A model generated the notes under the pieces. It did no database searches. It saw nothing but the letters and a program-made list of their open reading frames with translations, and was not told the DNA's origin. From Verrucomicrobiia bacterium (lineage in GTDB: Bacteria > Verrucomicrobiota > Verrucomicrobiia > Limisphaerales > UBA11358): a DNA stretch of 61,207 nucleotides. Made by a program: the position numbers and the translations under genes. The stretch's first letter is position 1. Every line of letters starts with the position of its first letter. The stretch lies in the NCBI GenBank assembly GCA_031290985.1, contig JARLJW010000110.1, forward strand, positions 1 to 61,207, written 5' to 3'. Below are positions 51,119-58,865 of this stretch, in pieces.

Positions 51119-51502
51119 TCAGAAGTGCGCGATGACCTCGATCTCCACCGTCGCGGCCTTGGGGAGCGCCGCGACCTGCACCGTGGAACGCGCGGGAAAA
51201 TTCTCCGTGAAATATTTGCCATAGACTTCGTTCATGCCGGCGAAGTCCGCCAGGTTCGCCATGAAAACGGTGGACTTCACGACGTTGGCAAACGTCAGCC
51301 CCTGATCGTCGAGGATGGCCTTGATGTTTTGCAGCACGCGGTCGGTCGCGACCTTGATGTCGCCCGCGACCAGGTTGCCGTCCTTGGGATTGATGGGGAT
51401 CTGGCCGGCGCAGAACAGCAGGTCGCCGATGCGCACGGCATGGTTGTAGGGTCCGAGGGCGGCGGGTGAATTCTTGGGCTTGATGATTTGTTTGTTTGCC
51501 AT
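51119..51502 (-). CDS. ridA: RidA-family enamine/imine deaminase
   Basis: This 127-residue protein has the RidA pattern: S-P-A-A-L-G-P-Y-N-H-A, F-C-A-G-Q-I-P, V-F-M-A-N-L-A-D-F and R-S-T-V-Q-V-A-A-L-P. The substrate-binding arginine in the last block is present. RidA hydrolyses reactive imines and enamines released by PLP enzymes. The ATG at 51502 fits the family; a longer frame reaches back to 51637. Confidence 0.95.
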   Translation of the reverse strand: MANKQIIKPKNSPAALGPYNHAVRIGDLLFCAGQIPINPKDGNLVAGDIKVATDRVLQNIKAILDDQGLTFANVVKSTVFMANLADFAGMNEVYGKYFTENFPARSTVQVAALPKAATVEIEVIAHF

Positions 51503-51687
51503 AAGTCCCGCCAGTCTCGCGCCTTTGAAATCCGAGGTCAAGAAATCCAGATTGCAATTGCTGACGACGATCATATGGTTGATGAACACTTCCGACCGAA
51601 AGCAGGCCGCCTGACAGCTTGAAAAGCGGCCGCCCACACCGAACGCTGGCTTGCCTCAAGCCGGGCGCGCGAAATACACTGGCGCGG

Positions 51688-53121
51688 ATGATGCCATTTC
51701 CGGACCGGCTCCAGCACGCTTTTGCCGCCTTTGAACAGGGGCGCCTGGAGGAGGCGGAACGGGCCGGGCGTGAACTTCTGGCAGGAAATGAAGCTTCGGG
51801 CGAATTGCTTTTCCTCCTTGGCCTGATCGCCAACAAGGCCGGGCGTCATGCGGAGTCGGTGCAATGGCTGGAGCGCGCCGGAAAAATATTGCCGCCGTCG
51901 GTCCGGCTCTTCAGCGCGCTCGGCGGGGCTTGCAATGCCGCCGGTCATTTTCAGCGCGCCGCGGAATGTTACACGCGTTGCCTCCAGCTTGATCCCCGGT
52001 GCGGCGAAGCGTGGCATCAACTCGGCAACGTCTGTTACGCGCAACGCAACATGGAACTCGCGGCGCAGGCATATCGGCGGGCGACGGAACTCAGCCCGGA
52101 CAATTTTGCCATCTGGAACAATCTCGCCAACACGTTGCGGCATTTGGAAGCCATGCCGGAGGCGATCGCCGCCTATGATCGCGCCTTGGCCGACCGGCCA
52201 ACTGATGCGGTCATCCGGGCCAACCGGGGCCGCACACTGCTGGCGGCGGGGCGGTTGGCGGAGGGTTTTCGAGATCACGAATATCGCTGGGAACCGCTGG
52301 GGCTGCGGCGTTATCCGCAGCCGGTGTGGCGCGGGGAACCGCTGCCCGGCAAAACGCTTTTCGTTTTTGCCGAGCAGGGCATGGGCGATACGATCCATTT
52401 TGTGCGTTATCTCCCCCTGGCCCGGCCGGGCGTGGGCCGGATAATCCTGGCCTGTCATGCGCCGTTGAAATCATTGCTGGAACATTCGCATTGCGCCGAT
52501 GTCGTCATCGGGCAGGAGGAAACGCCGCCGCCGTTCGATATGTATGTGCCGCTGCTCCACCTGCCCGGGGTTTTCAACACGACTTTGGAATCCATTCCCG
52601 CGACCGTGCCCTATCTGGCGCCGGAAGGTGCCCATCCCCTGCCGGCCGCGCCGGCCGGACATTTGAAAGTGGGCCTGACCTGGGCCGGCAACCCGGCGTT
52701 TTTGGACGATGCGATCCGGTCCGTGCCCTTGGAACAATTTGCCGGCATTCTCGGTCTGGCCGGGGTCAGCTTTTTCAGCCTACAACTGAATGTTCCGCCG
52801 CCGGATGAAGCGTTTTTTCAATCGTCATCCCTGCTCAACGCCATGGCCGGGGTCAAAAATTTTGAGGCCACCGCCAAGCTCATCCAGCAGCTTGATCTGG
52901 TGATCAGCGTGGATACGGCGGTGGCGCACCTGGCCGGGGCGCTGGGCAAACCGGTCTGGACGCTCATCAACCGCTCGCCGGACTGGCGCTGGCTGCTGCA
53001 ACGGACGGATTCCCCGTGGTATCCGACCATGCGGCTGTTTCGGCAGCCGCGTTCGGGCGGCTGGCAGCCCGTCTTGGCGCAGGTGGCGGCTGAATTGCAA
53101 AAATTGGTTCAAGACCGGTAG
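51688..53121 (+). CDS. TPR glycosyltransferase-like protein
   Basis: This 477-residue protein has four to five TPR motifs (about 5-190, G-R-L-E-E-A-E-R, A-W-H-Q-L-G-N). The C-terminal glycosyltransferase-like domain (about 205-470) resembles family 9/41 proteins: F-A-E-Q-G-M-G-D-T-I-H-F-V-R-Y and V-D-T-A-V-A-H-L-A-G-A-L-G-K-P. The donor is unknown. The ATG at 51688 avoids an upstream extension without similarity. Confidence 0.88.
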   Translation: MMPFPDRLQHAFAAFEQGRLEEAERAGRELLAGNEASGELLFLLGLIANKAGRHAESVQWLERAGKILPPSVRLFSALGGACNAAGHFQRAAECYTRCLQLDPRCGEAWHQLGNVCYAQRNMELAAQAYRRATELSPDNFAIWNNLANTLRHLEAMPEAIAAYDRALADRPTDAVIRANRGRTLLAAGRLAEGFRDHEYRWEPLGLRRYPQPVWRGEPLPGKTLFVFAEQGMGDTIHFVRYLPLARPGVGRIILACHAPLKSLLEHSHCADVVIGQEETPPPFDMYVPLLHLPGVFNTTLESIPATVPYLAPEGAHPLPAAPAGHLKVGLTWAGNPAFLDDAIRSVPLEQFAGILGLAGVSFFSLQLNVPPPDEAFFQSSSLLNAMAGVKNFEATAKLIQQLDLVISVDTAVAHLAGALGKPVWTLINRSPDWRWLLQRTDSPWYPTMRLFRQPRSGGWQPVLAQVAAELQKLVQDR

Positions 53122-53178
53122 CGTTTCGTTTTCATTCGCCCAGCTTGCATTTGGCTGCTATTCTGCGCGGCCAAATAA

Positions 53179-54777
53179 ATGTCCGTGCCGCACCACCACC
53201 ACAATACCGCCGACGCCCTCGCGCAACTCAAGGCTGCCGCCGAGATCTTGGAGAAGGCCTCGGCGAATCGCGCCTTGCTGGGCGCGTTGACGGAGGAGGA
53301 ACGCACGCGGTTGCTGAAGGCCGCCGGCGACATCTATTGCCCCAACGTCGCCGAACGCCGCCGCCTCGTGAAGGCGAAGGTGAAGCAGCGCAAGGCGGAA
53401 AAAATCCAGCGCGACCAGTCCAAGCTGCACGAAACCGGCATCCGCAAACTGCGCCGCGAAAAAGTTTTCACCACGCCCAACGTTTTTCCGCCCAAACATT
53501 TCATCCAGCAGGAAGTGACGGACGCGCCGGAGTTTCGCGAGGTCGTGGAGCCGCAGAACTGCTACATCTGCAAAAAGGATTACTCGCAGATCCACCATTT
53601 CTACGACCAGCTTTGTCCCGCGTGCGCGGAGTTGAACTGGCTCAAGCGCACCGAGACGGCGGACCTGCGCGGGCGCGTGGCGCTCCTCACCGGCGGCCGC
53701 GTGAAGATCGGCTATCAGGCCGGCATCAAGCTGCTCCGCGCCGGGGCGCAGCTCATCGTCACGACGCGGTTTCCGCGCGACTCCGCGATGCGTTATGCCG
53801 CCGAGCCGGATTTCAAGGACTGGGGGCATCGACTGGAGATTTTCGGGCTCGACCTGCGCCACACGCCGAGCGTAGAGGCATTCTGCCGCCATGTGCAGAC
53901 GAAATATCAGCGGCTGGATTTCATCGTCAATAACGCGTGTCAGACCGTGCGGCGTCCGCCGGATTTTTACGCGCACATGATGGAGCGCGAAAACGGGCCG
54001 TTGCATGATTTGCCGGCGGAAGTCCGTCCATTGCTCGGAGCGTATGAAGGCTTGCGCGGCTATCACATCTTGCCGGAAGCTGATGCCAGCCGGAGCGCCG
54101 GGCACCGCCCCGGCGCGCTGGAAAAAACCTCGGAACCTGCCGAGACGGTGCTCGGCGCTCCGCTGGCCGGCATCACGCACGCGGCGGCATTGTCACAGGT
54201 TCCGCTGTTGCCGGAGGAACTGGCGGCCCAAAGCGCCTTGTTTCCCTCGGGCAAGCTGGATCAAGATTTGCAACAGGTGGATTTGCGCGAGCGCAATTCC
54301 TGGCGGCTGCTCATGGCCGAGGTGCCCACGGTGGAATTGCTCGAAGTGCAGCTCGTCAACGCCATCGCGCCGTTCATCCTCAACGCCCGGCTCAAACCGC
54401 TCATGCTCCGCACGCCGGAACGCGACAAGCACATCGTCAACGTCTCGGCGGTGGAAGGCCAGTTTTACCGCAAGTTCAAGACCACGCGGCATCCGCACAC
54501 GAACATGGCCAAGGCCGCGCTCAACATGATGACGCGCACGGCCGCGGCGGATTACCACGCCGACGGCATCCACATGAACGCCGTGGACACCGGCTGGGTG
54601 ACGGACGAAGACCCGGCGCACATCGCCGAGCGCAAGGTGCAGGAGCACCGCTTCCATCCACCCTTGGACATCGTGGACGGCGCGGCGCGCATCGTGGACC
54701 CGATCATCGCCGGCATCAATACCGGCCACCACCTTTGGGGGAAGTTTTTGAAGGATTACCGCGAGACGGATTGGTGA
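53179..54777 (+). CDS. SDR-family oxidoreductase with N-terminal zinc knuckle
   Basis: This 532-residue protein has a helical N-terminus and a four-cysteine zinc knuckle (C-Y-I-C and C-P-A-C, near residues 131-155). A short-chain dehydrogenase domain follows, with T-G-G-R-V-K-I-G-Y and V-N-N-A-C. The usual Y-x-x-x-K is T-N-M-A-K, so the catalytic Tyr is replaced by Thr. Residues about 302-332 come from a palindromic repeat (54083-54173) inserted in frame. The substrate is unknown. Confidence 0.8.
   Translation: MSVPHHHHNTADALAQLKAAAEILEKASANRALLGALTEEERTRLLKAAGDIYCPNVAERRRLVKAKVKQRKAEKIQRDQSKLHETGIRKLRREKVFTTPNVFPPKHFIQQEVTDAPEFREVVEPQNCYICKKDYSQIHHFYDQLCPACAELNWLKRTETADLRGRVALLTGGRVKIGYQAGIKLLRAGAQLIVTTRFPRDSAMRYAAEPDFKDWGHRLEIFGLDLRHTPSVEAFCRHVQTKYQRLDFIVNNACQTVRRPPDFYAHMMERENGPLHDLPAEVRPLLGAYEGLRGYHILPEADASRSAGHRPGALEKTSEPAETVLGAPLAGITHAAALSQVPLLPEELAAQSALFPSGKLDQDLQQVDLRERNSWRLLMAEVPTVELLEVQLVNAIAPFILNARLKPLMLRTPERDKHIVNVSAVEGQFYRKFKTTRHPHTNMAKAALNMMTRTAAADYHADGIHMNAVDTGWVTDEDPAHIAERKVQEHRFHPPLDIVDGAARIVDPIIAGINTGHHLWGKFLKDYRETDW
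54083..54173. repeat. Palindromic repeat inserted inside the SDR gene
   Basis: GGAGCGCCGGGCACCG (54092-54107) and CGGTGCTCGGCGCTCC (54146-54161) are complementary at 15 of 16 positions. The insert keeps the reading frame. TCGGCGCTCCG also occurs in the gene-free stretch at 9324. Confidence 0.7.
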
Positions 54778-54797
54778 AATTAGACCGGCGGCCAAGG

Positions 54798-55190
54798 TCA
54801 GTTTGGCTTTCCGGCCACGCCGGAACGCGCCACAAAAAACACACCGGCCATGATCAGGATGATTCCAAACCAGCGGGTGGCATTGACGGGTTCATCCAAC
54901 ATCCATTTGCCCATGATGGCCATGGCGGCGTAACAGAGGCCCATCACCGGCAGGACGACGCTGACATCCCAGCCCCACTTGAACAACGTCATCGTGCAGC
55001 CAAATTGGACGAACATCAGGAGCACGCCGGCGGTGATTTGCGGCGTGTTCCACAGCGCCCGCGCGACGGGCATGCCGGTGGCGGCCAGGGTGTCGTAACG
55101 GGTCATGCCGAGCTTGAGCAGAATGTTGCCAATGGAAAGGCTGGCGATGGAAATTGCAAAGACACACACGGCGGCGGTCAGGTTTTTCAT
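54798..55190 (-). CDS. EamA/SMR-like small transporter
   Basis: This 130-residue protein has four membrane helices (about 5-25, 45-68, 75-95, 105-125). The last two follow the EamA/SMR pattern, V-V-L-P-V-M-G-L-C-Y-A and G-I-I-L-I-M-A-G-V-F. It could export small molecules; the substrate is unknown. The preceding SDR gene converges on it. Confidence 0.78.
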   Translation of the reverse strand: MKNLTAAVCVFAISIASLSIGNILLKLGMTRYDTLAATGMPVARALWNTPQITAGVLLMFVQFGCTMTLFKWGWDVSVVLPVMGLCYAAMAIMGKWMLDEPVNATRWFGIILIMAGVFFVARSGVAGKPN

Positions 55191-55252
55191 GGCGCAGATT
55201 TAATCGCGAGCGGGCGGAACAGGCGAGAAAATTTCCTCCGGCCGGATGGTGA

Positions 55253-55418
55253 CGGAGTGCGCCCGTCCCCGGGCGCAGCAACAGACTTACGACCGATGAC
55301 TCTCGCAAATCGCAGAGACGCCCTTGAACCAGCCTTGCAGTGGCCTGAGATGCTTCTGGAGAAAAATTAAACCGACTGTCACTTGAACATTGCTGCGCCC
55401 GGGGACGGGCGCACTCCG
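55253..55418. repeat. 29-bp perfect terminal inverted repeats, MITE-like
   Basis: The arms 55253-55281 and 55390-55418 are perfect inverted repeats (core GAGTGCGCCCGTCCCCGGGC) around 108 bp. Each arm can also fold on itself (GCGCCCG/CGGGCGC). A related copy lies at 58743-58790. Confidence 0.8.
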
Positions 55419-55514
55419 GAGCAACACCGGCCACCAACCACTTGTCCAGCCAAAGGCGGCCTATTCGCGGCCAGAGCTTGACACTGTCCTAAAACGCGGG
55501 GCGTCTGCCTGTTT

Positions 55515-55577
55515 GGAGTTCCGCCTTTAGGCGGCCAAGCGCGTCATTTCACCCGAACCGCCTAAAGGCGGAACTCC
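55515..55577. repeat. 20-bp perfect inverted repeat
   Basis: The arms GGAGTTCCGCCTTTAGGCGG and its reverse complement flank 23 bp. Each arm contains its own short hairpin (CCGCC-TTTA-GGCGG), the same architecture as the 55253 element. Confidence 0.85.
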
Positions 55578-55615
55578 GAACGAGGACCGCGTCAAGGTGC
55601 GCTTTCCCCGCCGGA

Positions 55616-56569
55616 TCATTTCGCGTTCGCCGGCTGATCTGCGGATTTAACCGGCTTCGGAACTTTTTTGCTTTTGAAGAATTTGATGTCCTTCCCGGCC
55701 AACGCCGCCTTCAATCGCCGGACATAATCGTGCCATTCGGTTTGCACCTGGTCCACGGGGCCGATGATGGTTTCAAAGTCTGCCAGTCCCCCGCCCTTTT
55801 GCGCCAGCTTCACGGCGCGGTCATGATATTTTTCGCTCTCAAACAGAAAGTGCGTGAGCGTCCACCAATGCAGGTAGTAGAGGTTGAACTGGTCATTGAT
55901 GCTGGGGCCGCCATGGTCGGTGATGATCGCCCGCAAGGGGATGACGCTGCCGTTTTTGATGTTCTCGGTCAGGTTGGAACTCGTCGCCAGGCTGTCGATC
56001 CACCAGACCGGATAGGTGTTCAGGTCTATGTTTCCAACGTCGAGTTTATCGTTGGTGATGCGGCTGGTGGCAAAATAATCCGCGAGTCCTTCATCCAGCC
56101 ATTTCTCCAGTTTCAGGTGCGCCACCTCGTGGTTCAGTTGATGGACGGATTCGTGGAGCATCCAATGATACGGATTGATCTCATCGGCGGCGAAATAGGC
56201 GCGGCAACAGGGCGGGCGATAAAATGCCTCCGCCCAGCCCAGGCCGGGATTGATGCGGCGCATTTCATCGCGATCTTTGTAAAGTTTGATTTGGAGTTTG
56301 GGATGATCGGCCTGCCAGCCGCTCACGGTGCCGAGACGGTTGGAATAGGCGGCGTAGAGCAATTCCAGCGCGTGCGCCGTGTCTTGAATCTGCTGCGATG
56401 TGGCGGTGGAATAAATCTTGTGGTGCGGTGTTTCAACGACTGCGGTGGGATGCCACGGACGCGGCATGAACTTCCACAACCCCACCACCAATACGACGGA
56501 CAGATAGATCAGCCACCGGATTTCTCTTGGTTGTAATTTCCAGCGAAAGAGGGATTGGCGTGGAGACAT
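55616..56569 (-). CDS. Membrane-anchored gluzincin metalloprotease-like protein
   Basis: This 317-residue protein has one N-terminal membrane helix (about 18-33). A zinc-peptidase motif follows: His139-Glu140-x-x-His143 and Glu160 in W-L-D-E-G-L-A-D-Y, the gluzincin arrangement seen in DUF1570-like proteins. It should be a peptidase facing outward, with unknown substrate. The C-terminus is Lys-rich. It lies just downstream of another membrane protein on the same strand. Confidence 0.82.
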   Translation of the reverse strand: MSPRQSLFRWKLQPREIRWLIYLSVVLVVGLWKFMPRPWHPTAVVETPHHKIYSTATSQQIQDTAHALELLYAAYSNRLGTVSGWQADHPKLQIKLYKDRDEMRRINPGLGWAEAFYRPPCCRAYFAADEINPYHWMLHESVHQLNHEVAHLKLEKWLDEGLADYFATSRITNDKLDVGNIDLNTYPVWWIDSLATSSNLTENIKNGSVIPLRAIITDHGGPSINDQFNLYYLHWWTLTHFLFESEKYHDRAVKLAQKGGGLADFETIIGPVDQVQTEWHDYVRRLKAALAGKDIKFFKSKKVPKPVKSADQPANAK

Positions 56570-56571
56570 GG

Positions 56572-57582
56572 CTACTTACGCTTTCCTGGGGCGACCCCGG
56601 GTTCGCCTAAATCTTTGGAACGCAAATCAGATTTCTGATCAGAATATTTTTGCAGGACTTGTTCAAACCAGTTCGTATCGGGTGTCGGTAAAAATTCAAT
56701 TTTCTTGATGTAATAATTTTCCACCCGCTCTTCGTTCCCTTTATCTGTCAACTGGAAGCGGGTTGGAACCATCCAGCGGCCCACTTTTATCAATTTGCTG
56801 AACTCCTCCCTGCGGTAAGGCCATTGGGGTTGCTCCATAATCAAGCTGTTTGTATTAATCCCAATAAAAGCCGGCCCGTCCCATAGACTTTGCGCCCAAG
56901 CATTGTCACCGGCCCCGCTTCCGCCCCCGCCTTTTGTTCCATCAGTAAAAGTTGCCAACCCCCATGACCAACCTTCGCCGTGGTTGATGATTTCGACCCG
57001 GAACCAAGAGCCAGGGCGCCAATCATGTCCATGCCATTTCCGACAATAGTAATAATCGTGGCCGCGCATCCTGATTTCAAAAAAGGCCCGGCCGGATTTA
57101 ACGCCAAATTCCTTATACCAGTAATCAAATTCACCAGACAGAACGACCACCTGAGGCTCAAACCCAGCCCGGTCAGGATTTAGCCCGTGAGAAACCCAAT
57201 CCGTTCTTGTCGAATACCACTGGTAGAATTCATAAGTTCCAAAACATAGGGCGACATAGGCCGTCAAGGTGATGCGCATGTATCGCGTAGAGGTCATCCA
57301 AAGTTTCACCGGAATATAAAACATAAAATACGCTGCCAGGACGCCCCAAAGAATCATGACCACGACTTCCGATCCCCCAGTTAATCTAAAATGCCGGACA
57401 CACCACATTCCAGGCCATGCGAGATAGGAGCCATAAGCCATGAACTGCCCGCCCAACAAATAGGGGCTCAAGAACGAAAGCACCACAAAACCGATGGCAA
57501 GCCAAAGCGCAATCTGATGCGGCTGAATTTTCTTTCCAGGTGGAGTCAGAGCACCCTCATTTTCTTGTCCATGGCTTTCCAC
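56572..57582 (-). CDS. Membrane protein with outward soluble domain, unknown function
   Basis: This 336-residue protein has three hydrophobic segments (about 27-45, 70-92, 100-120). A long soluble part rich in Trp, Tyr and Gly follows (W-H-G-H-D-W-R-P-G-S-W-F-R-V-E, W-S-W-G-L-A-T-F-T-D-G-T). The soluble part looks like a beta-sandwich. No family is recognised. Its stop lies 2 bp from the metalloprotease start, so the two are probably one operon. It is somewhat AT-richer than its surroundings. Confidence 0.75.
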   Translation of the reverse strand: MESHGQENEGALTPPGKKIQPHQIALWLAIGFVVLSFLSPYLLGGQFMAYGSYLAWPGMWCVRHFRLTGGSEVVVMILWGVLAAYFMFYIPVKLWMTSTRYMRITLTAYVALCFGTYEFYQWYSTRTDWVSHGLNPDRAGFEPQVVVLSGEFDYWYKEFGVKSGRAFFEIRMRGHDYYYCRKWHGHDWRPGSWFRVEIINHGEGWSWGLATFTDGTKGGGGSGAGDNAWAQSLWDGPAFIGINTNSLIMEQPQWPYRREEFSKLIKVGRWMVPTRFQLTDKGNEERVENYYIKKIEFLPTPDTNWFEQVLQKYSDQKSDLRSKDLGEPGVAPGKRK

Positions 57583-57618
57583 GCACGTAAATTTGCTCCC
57601 ATCTGAACCATTTGTCTA

Positions 57619-57810
57619 GAGCGGTTAAAGAAAAACTGTGGCCCTTCGGCTGAGAAATAGTGAGGGCGGTCTTTTTGGGTTTTGGCTTCGTTTCGGCTCA
57701 GTCACGGGGTTATTTAAACCCGCTCCTTCGCCAAAGGCCGATGATCGGCACCGCTCGCCAAAATCCAAAAATCCTCGCTCCGAATGGCCACAGTTTTTCT
57801 TAAACCGCTC
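57619..57810. mobile_element. MITE-like element with TA flanks (IS630-like)
   Basis: The ends GAGCGGTTAAAGAAAAACTG and the inverted form of GAGCGGTTTAAGAAAAACTG match at 27 of 28 positions counting the flanking bases. TA occurs at both outer borders. This fits an IS630/Tc1-mariner-derived MITE, about 192 bp long, without a transposase gene. Confidence 0.75.
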
Positions 57811-57880
57811 TAGCCAAAGGCAGCGTGATTTCCCTTGGCCGCCGCAGCAGAGATGCTGCACGCCGGGTCTTCACATCAAA

Positions 57881-57911
57881 AAAAGGTTGCCGCTGATTGC
57901 GGCAACCTTTT
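57881..57911 (-). terminator. Intrinsic terminator of the YXWGXW gene
   Basis: The stem AAAAGGTTGCCGC/GCGGCAACCTTTT encloses the loop TGATT. Read on the minus strand it ends in a run of T residues, 50 bp after the stop at 57964. A second hairpin (57934-57955, GCGCAAAC/GTTTGCGC) lies closer to the gene. Confidence 0.88.
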
Positions 57912-57963
57912 GTGCGATTCAATTTTTCAGGCGGGCGCAAACAACTTTGTTTGCGCTGAATTT

Positions 57964-58389
57964 TTACCGGCGATACCCGTCATGGTCATGGCCACGGCCA
58001 TTGTCACGATCATTGAAACGATGGTCGTCACGGTCATAGGTGCGGCCATAGTCACGGTCGTGGCCGCGATCGTAGTCATGGCCATAGACGACATACGCCG
58101 GGCGGTGTTGCCAGCAGCCGCCCACCCATACGCGGTTGTAACCGTTGAACGACCAGTAACCCGGCACCCAGGCGTAATCCGGTCCCGGGCAGGCGGGGGT
58201 GGCGACCACCACCGCGGGGCAGGCCGGCGGCGCGACATAGACCGGCGCGGCGGGGGCCACGTAGACGACCGGCAGCGGGGGCAGCGGCAGACCGAACGAA
58301 AAGCCGAAGTGAACTCCGGCTTGGGCAGACAGGGATGCCGCGCCAACGAGGGCGGCCGTGAGCAGCAGTTTAGTTTTCATAGTTTTCAT
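57964..58389 (-). CDS. YXWGXW-repeat envelope protein
   Basis: This 141-residue protein has a signal peptide ending A-Q-A (about residue 24) and a Val/Pro/Ala-rich segment. Repeats of the YXWGXW type follow (Y-A-W-V-P-G-Y-W, R-V-W-V-G-G-C-W). A strongly charged His/Asp/Arg tail ends it (G-H-D-Y-D-R-G-H-D). The family is periplasmic or surface-associated, with unknown activity. An alternative start is 58380. The palindrome at 58475 lies about 85 bp upstream. Confidence 0.85.
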   Translation of the reverse strand: MKTMKTKLLLTAALVGAASLSAQAGVHFGFSFGLPLPPLPVVYVAPAAPVYVAPPACPAVVVATPACPGPDYAWVPGYWSFNGYNRVWVGGCWQHRPAYVVYGHDYDRGHDRDYGRTYDRDDHRFNDRDNGRGHDHDGYRR

Positions 58390-58474
58390 TTTTGGTTGAG
58401 TGGCGTGATTGCCATCCATCCCGTCAGACGAAAGGGTTTTTTGGAAGTTACAGCGTCGCGGAATAAATCGGATC

Positions 58475-58491
58475 TGCGCAATGTTTGCACG
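58475..58491. promoter_or_regulatory. Third copy of the TGCGCAA-N3-TTGCAC palindrome
   Basis: TGCGCAATGTTTGCACG matches the two sites at 30414 and 30443. A weak GG-N10-GC (minus strand, 58501-58486) overlaps it, so the sigma-54 link here is unproven. Confidence 0.5.
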
Positions 58492-58742
58492 GTCAAAGCC
58501 ATAGCAAGTAACCGTCCAGTTACTTATGCGCCGGCGCAAAATTGCTGAAAATAGTTTGAAAGATTTCGCCGGCACGGGCGTATGGGGTGGTTTCCGGGCG
58601 GCCACTGATAAGAGTTTATTATTTTCACCGCCAGCCCGGGTGACACCCCGCCTGCCGAAGTGCGGCGGTGGCGAAACGCAAGCCGCAGCAATTTCCAAAG
58701 TGGGAGAGGCTTTCGCATATTTCACGCATCCGGGTGGACGAG

Positions 58743-58790
58743 GGTTGCTGCGCCCGGGGAGTGCGAGCCGCACGGGCAGGCGCACTCCGG
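58743..58790. repeat. Related copy of the 55253 inverted-repeat arm
   Basis: TTGCTGCGCCCGGGG, a short insertion, then GGCGCACTCCGG match the 29-bp arm, with extra bases in the middle. Confidence 0.65.
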
Positions 58791-58865
58791 GGGCGAAGGT
58801 TCAACCAATGGACGCCATGCCAGTAATGAAAGGCAAAGGAACGAAGCTGGTTTTGTCGCTCGCCC

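Larger units (their letters stand above)
55191..55615. other. Gene-free stretch with two nested inverted repeats
   Basis: It holds a 29-bp inverted repeat (55253-55418) and a 20-bp one (55515-55577). No coding frame is supported. Confidence 0.65.
57583..57963. other. Gene-free stretch with a MITE and terminator hairpins
   Basis: It contains a TA-flanked MITE-like element (57619-57810) and two hairpins (57881-57911 and 57934-57955) after the next gene's stop. No coding frame is supported. Confidence 0.65.
58390..58865. other. Intergenic region with a third palindrome and a repeat copy
   Basis: It holds a palindromic site (58475-58491) and a repeat copy (58743-58790). A short frame from 58806 looks like a signal peptide with nothing after it (M-K-G-K-G-T-K-L-V-L-S-L-A-L-T). 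Confidence 0.5.

Noticed and set aside
58486..58501. Sigma-54 promoter of the YXWGXW gene
   Set aside because: Only the GG and GC positions match and it overlaps the palindrome, so I do not call it as a promoter.
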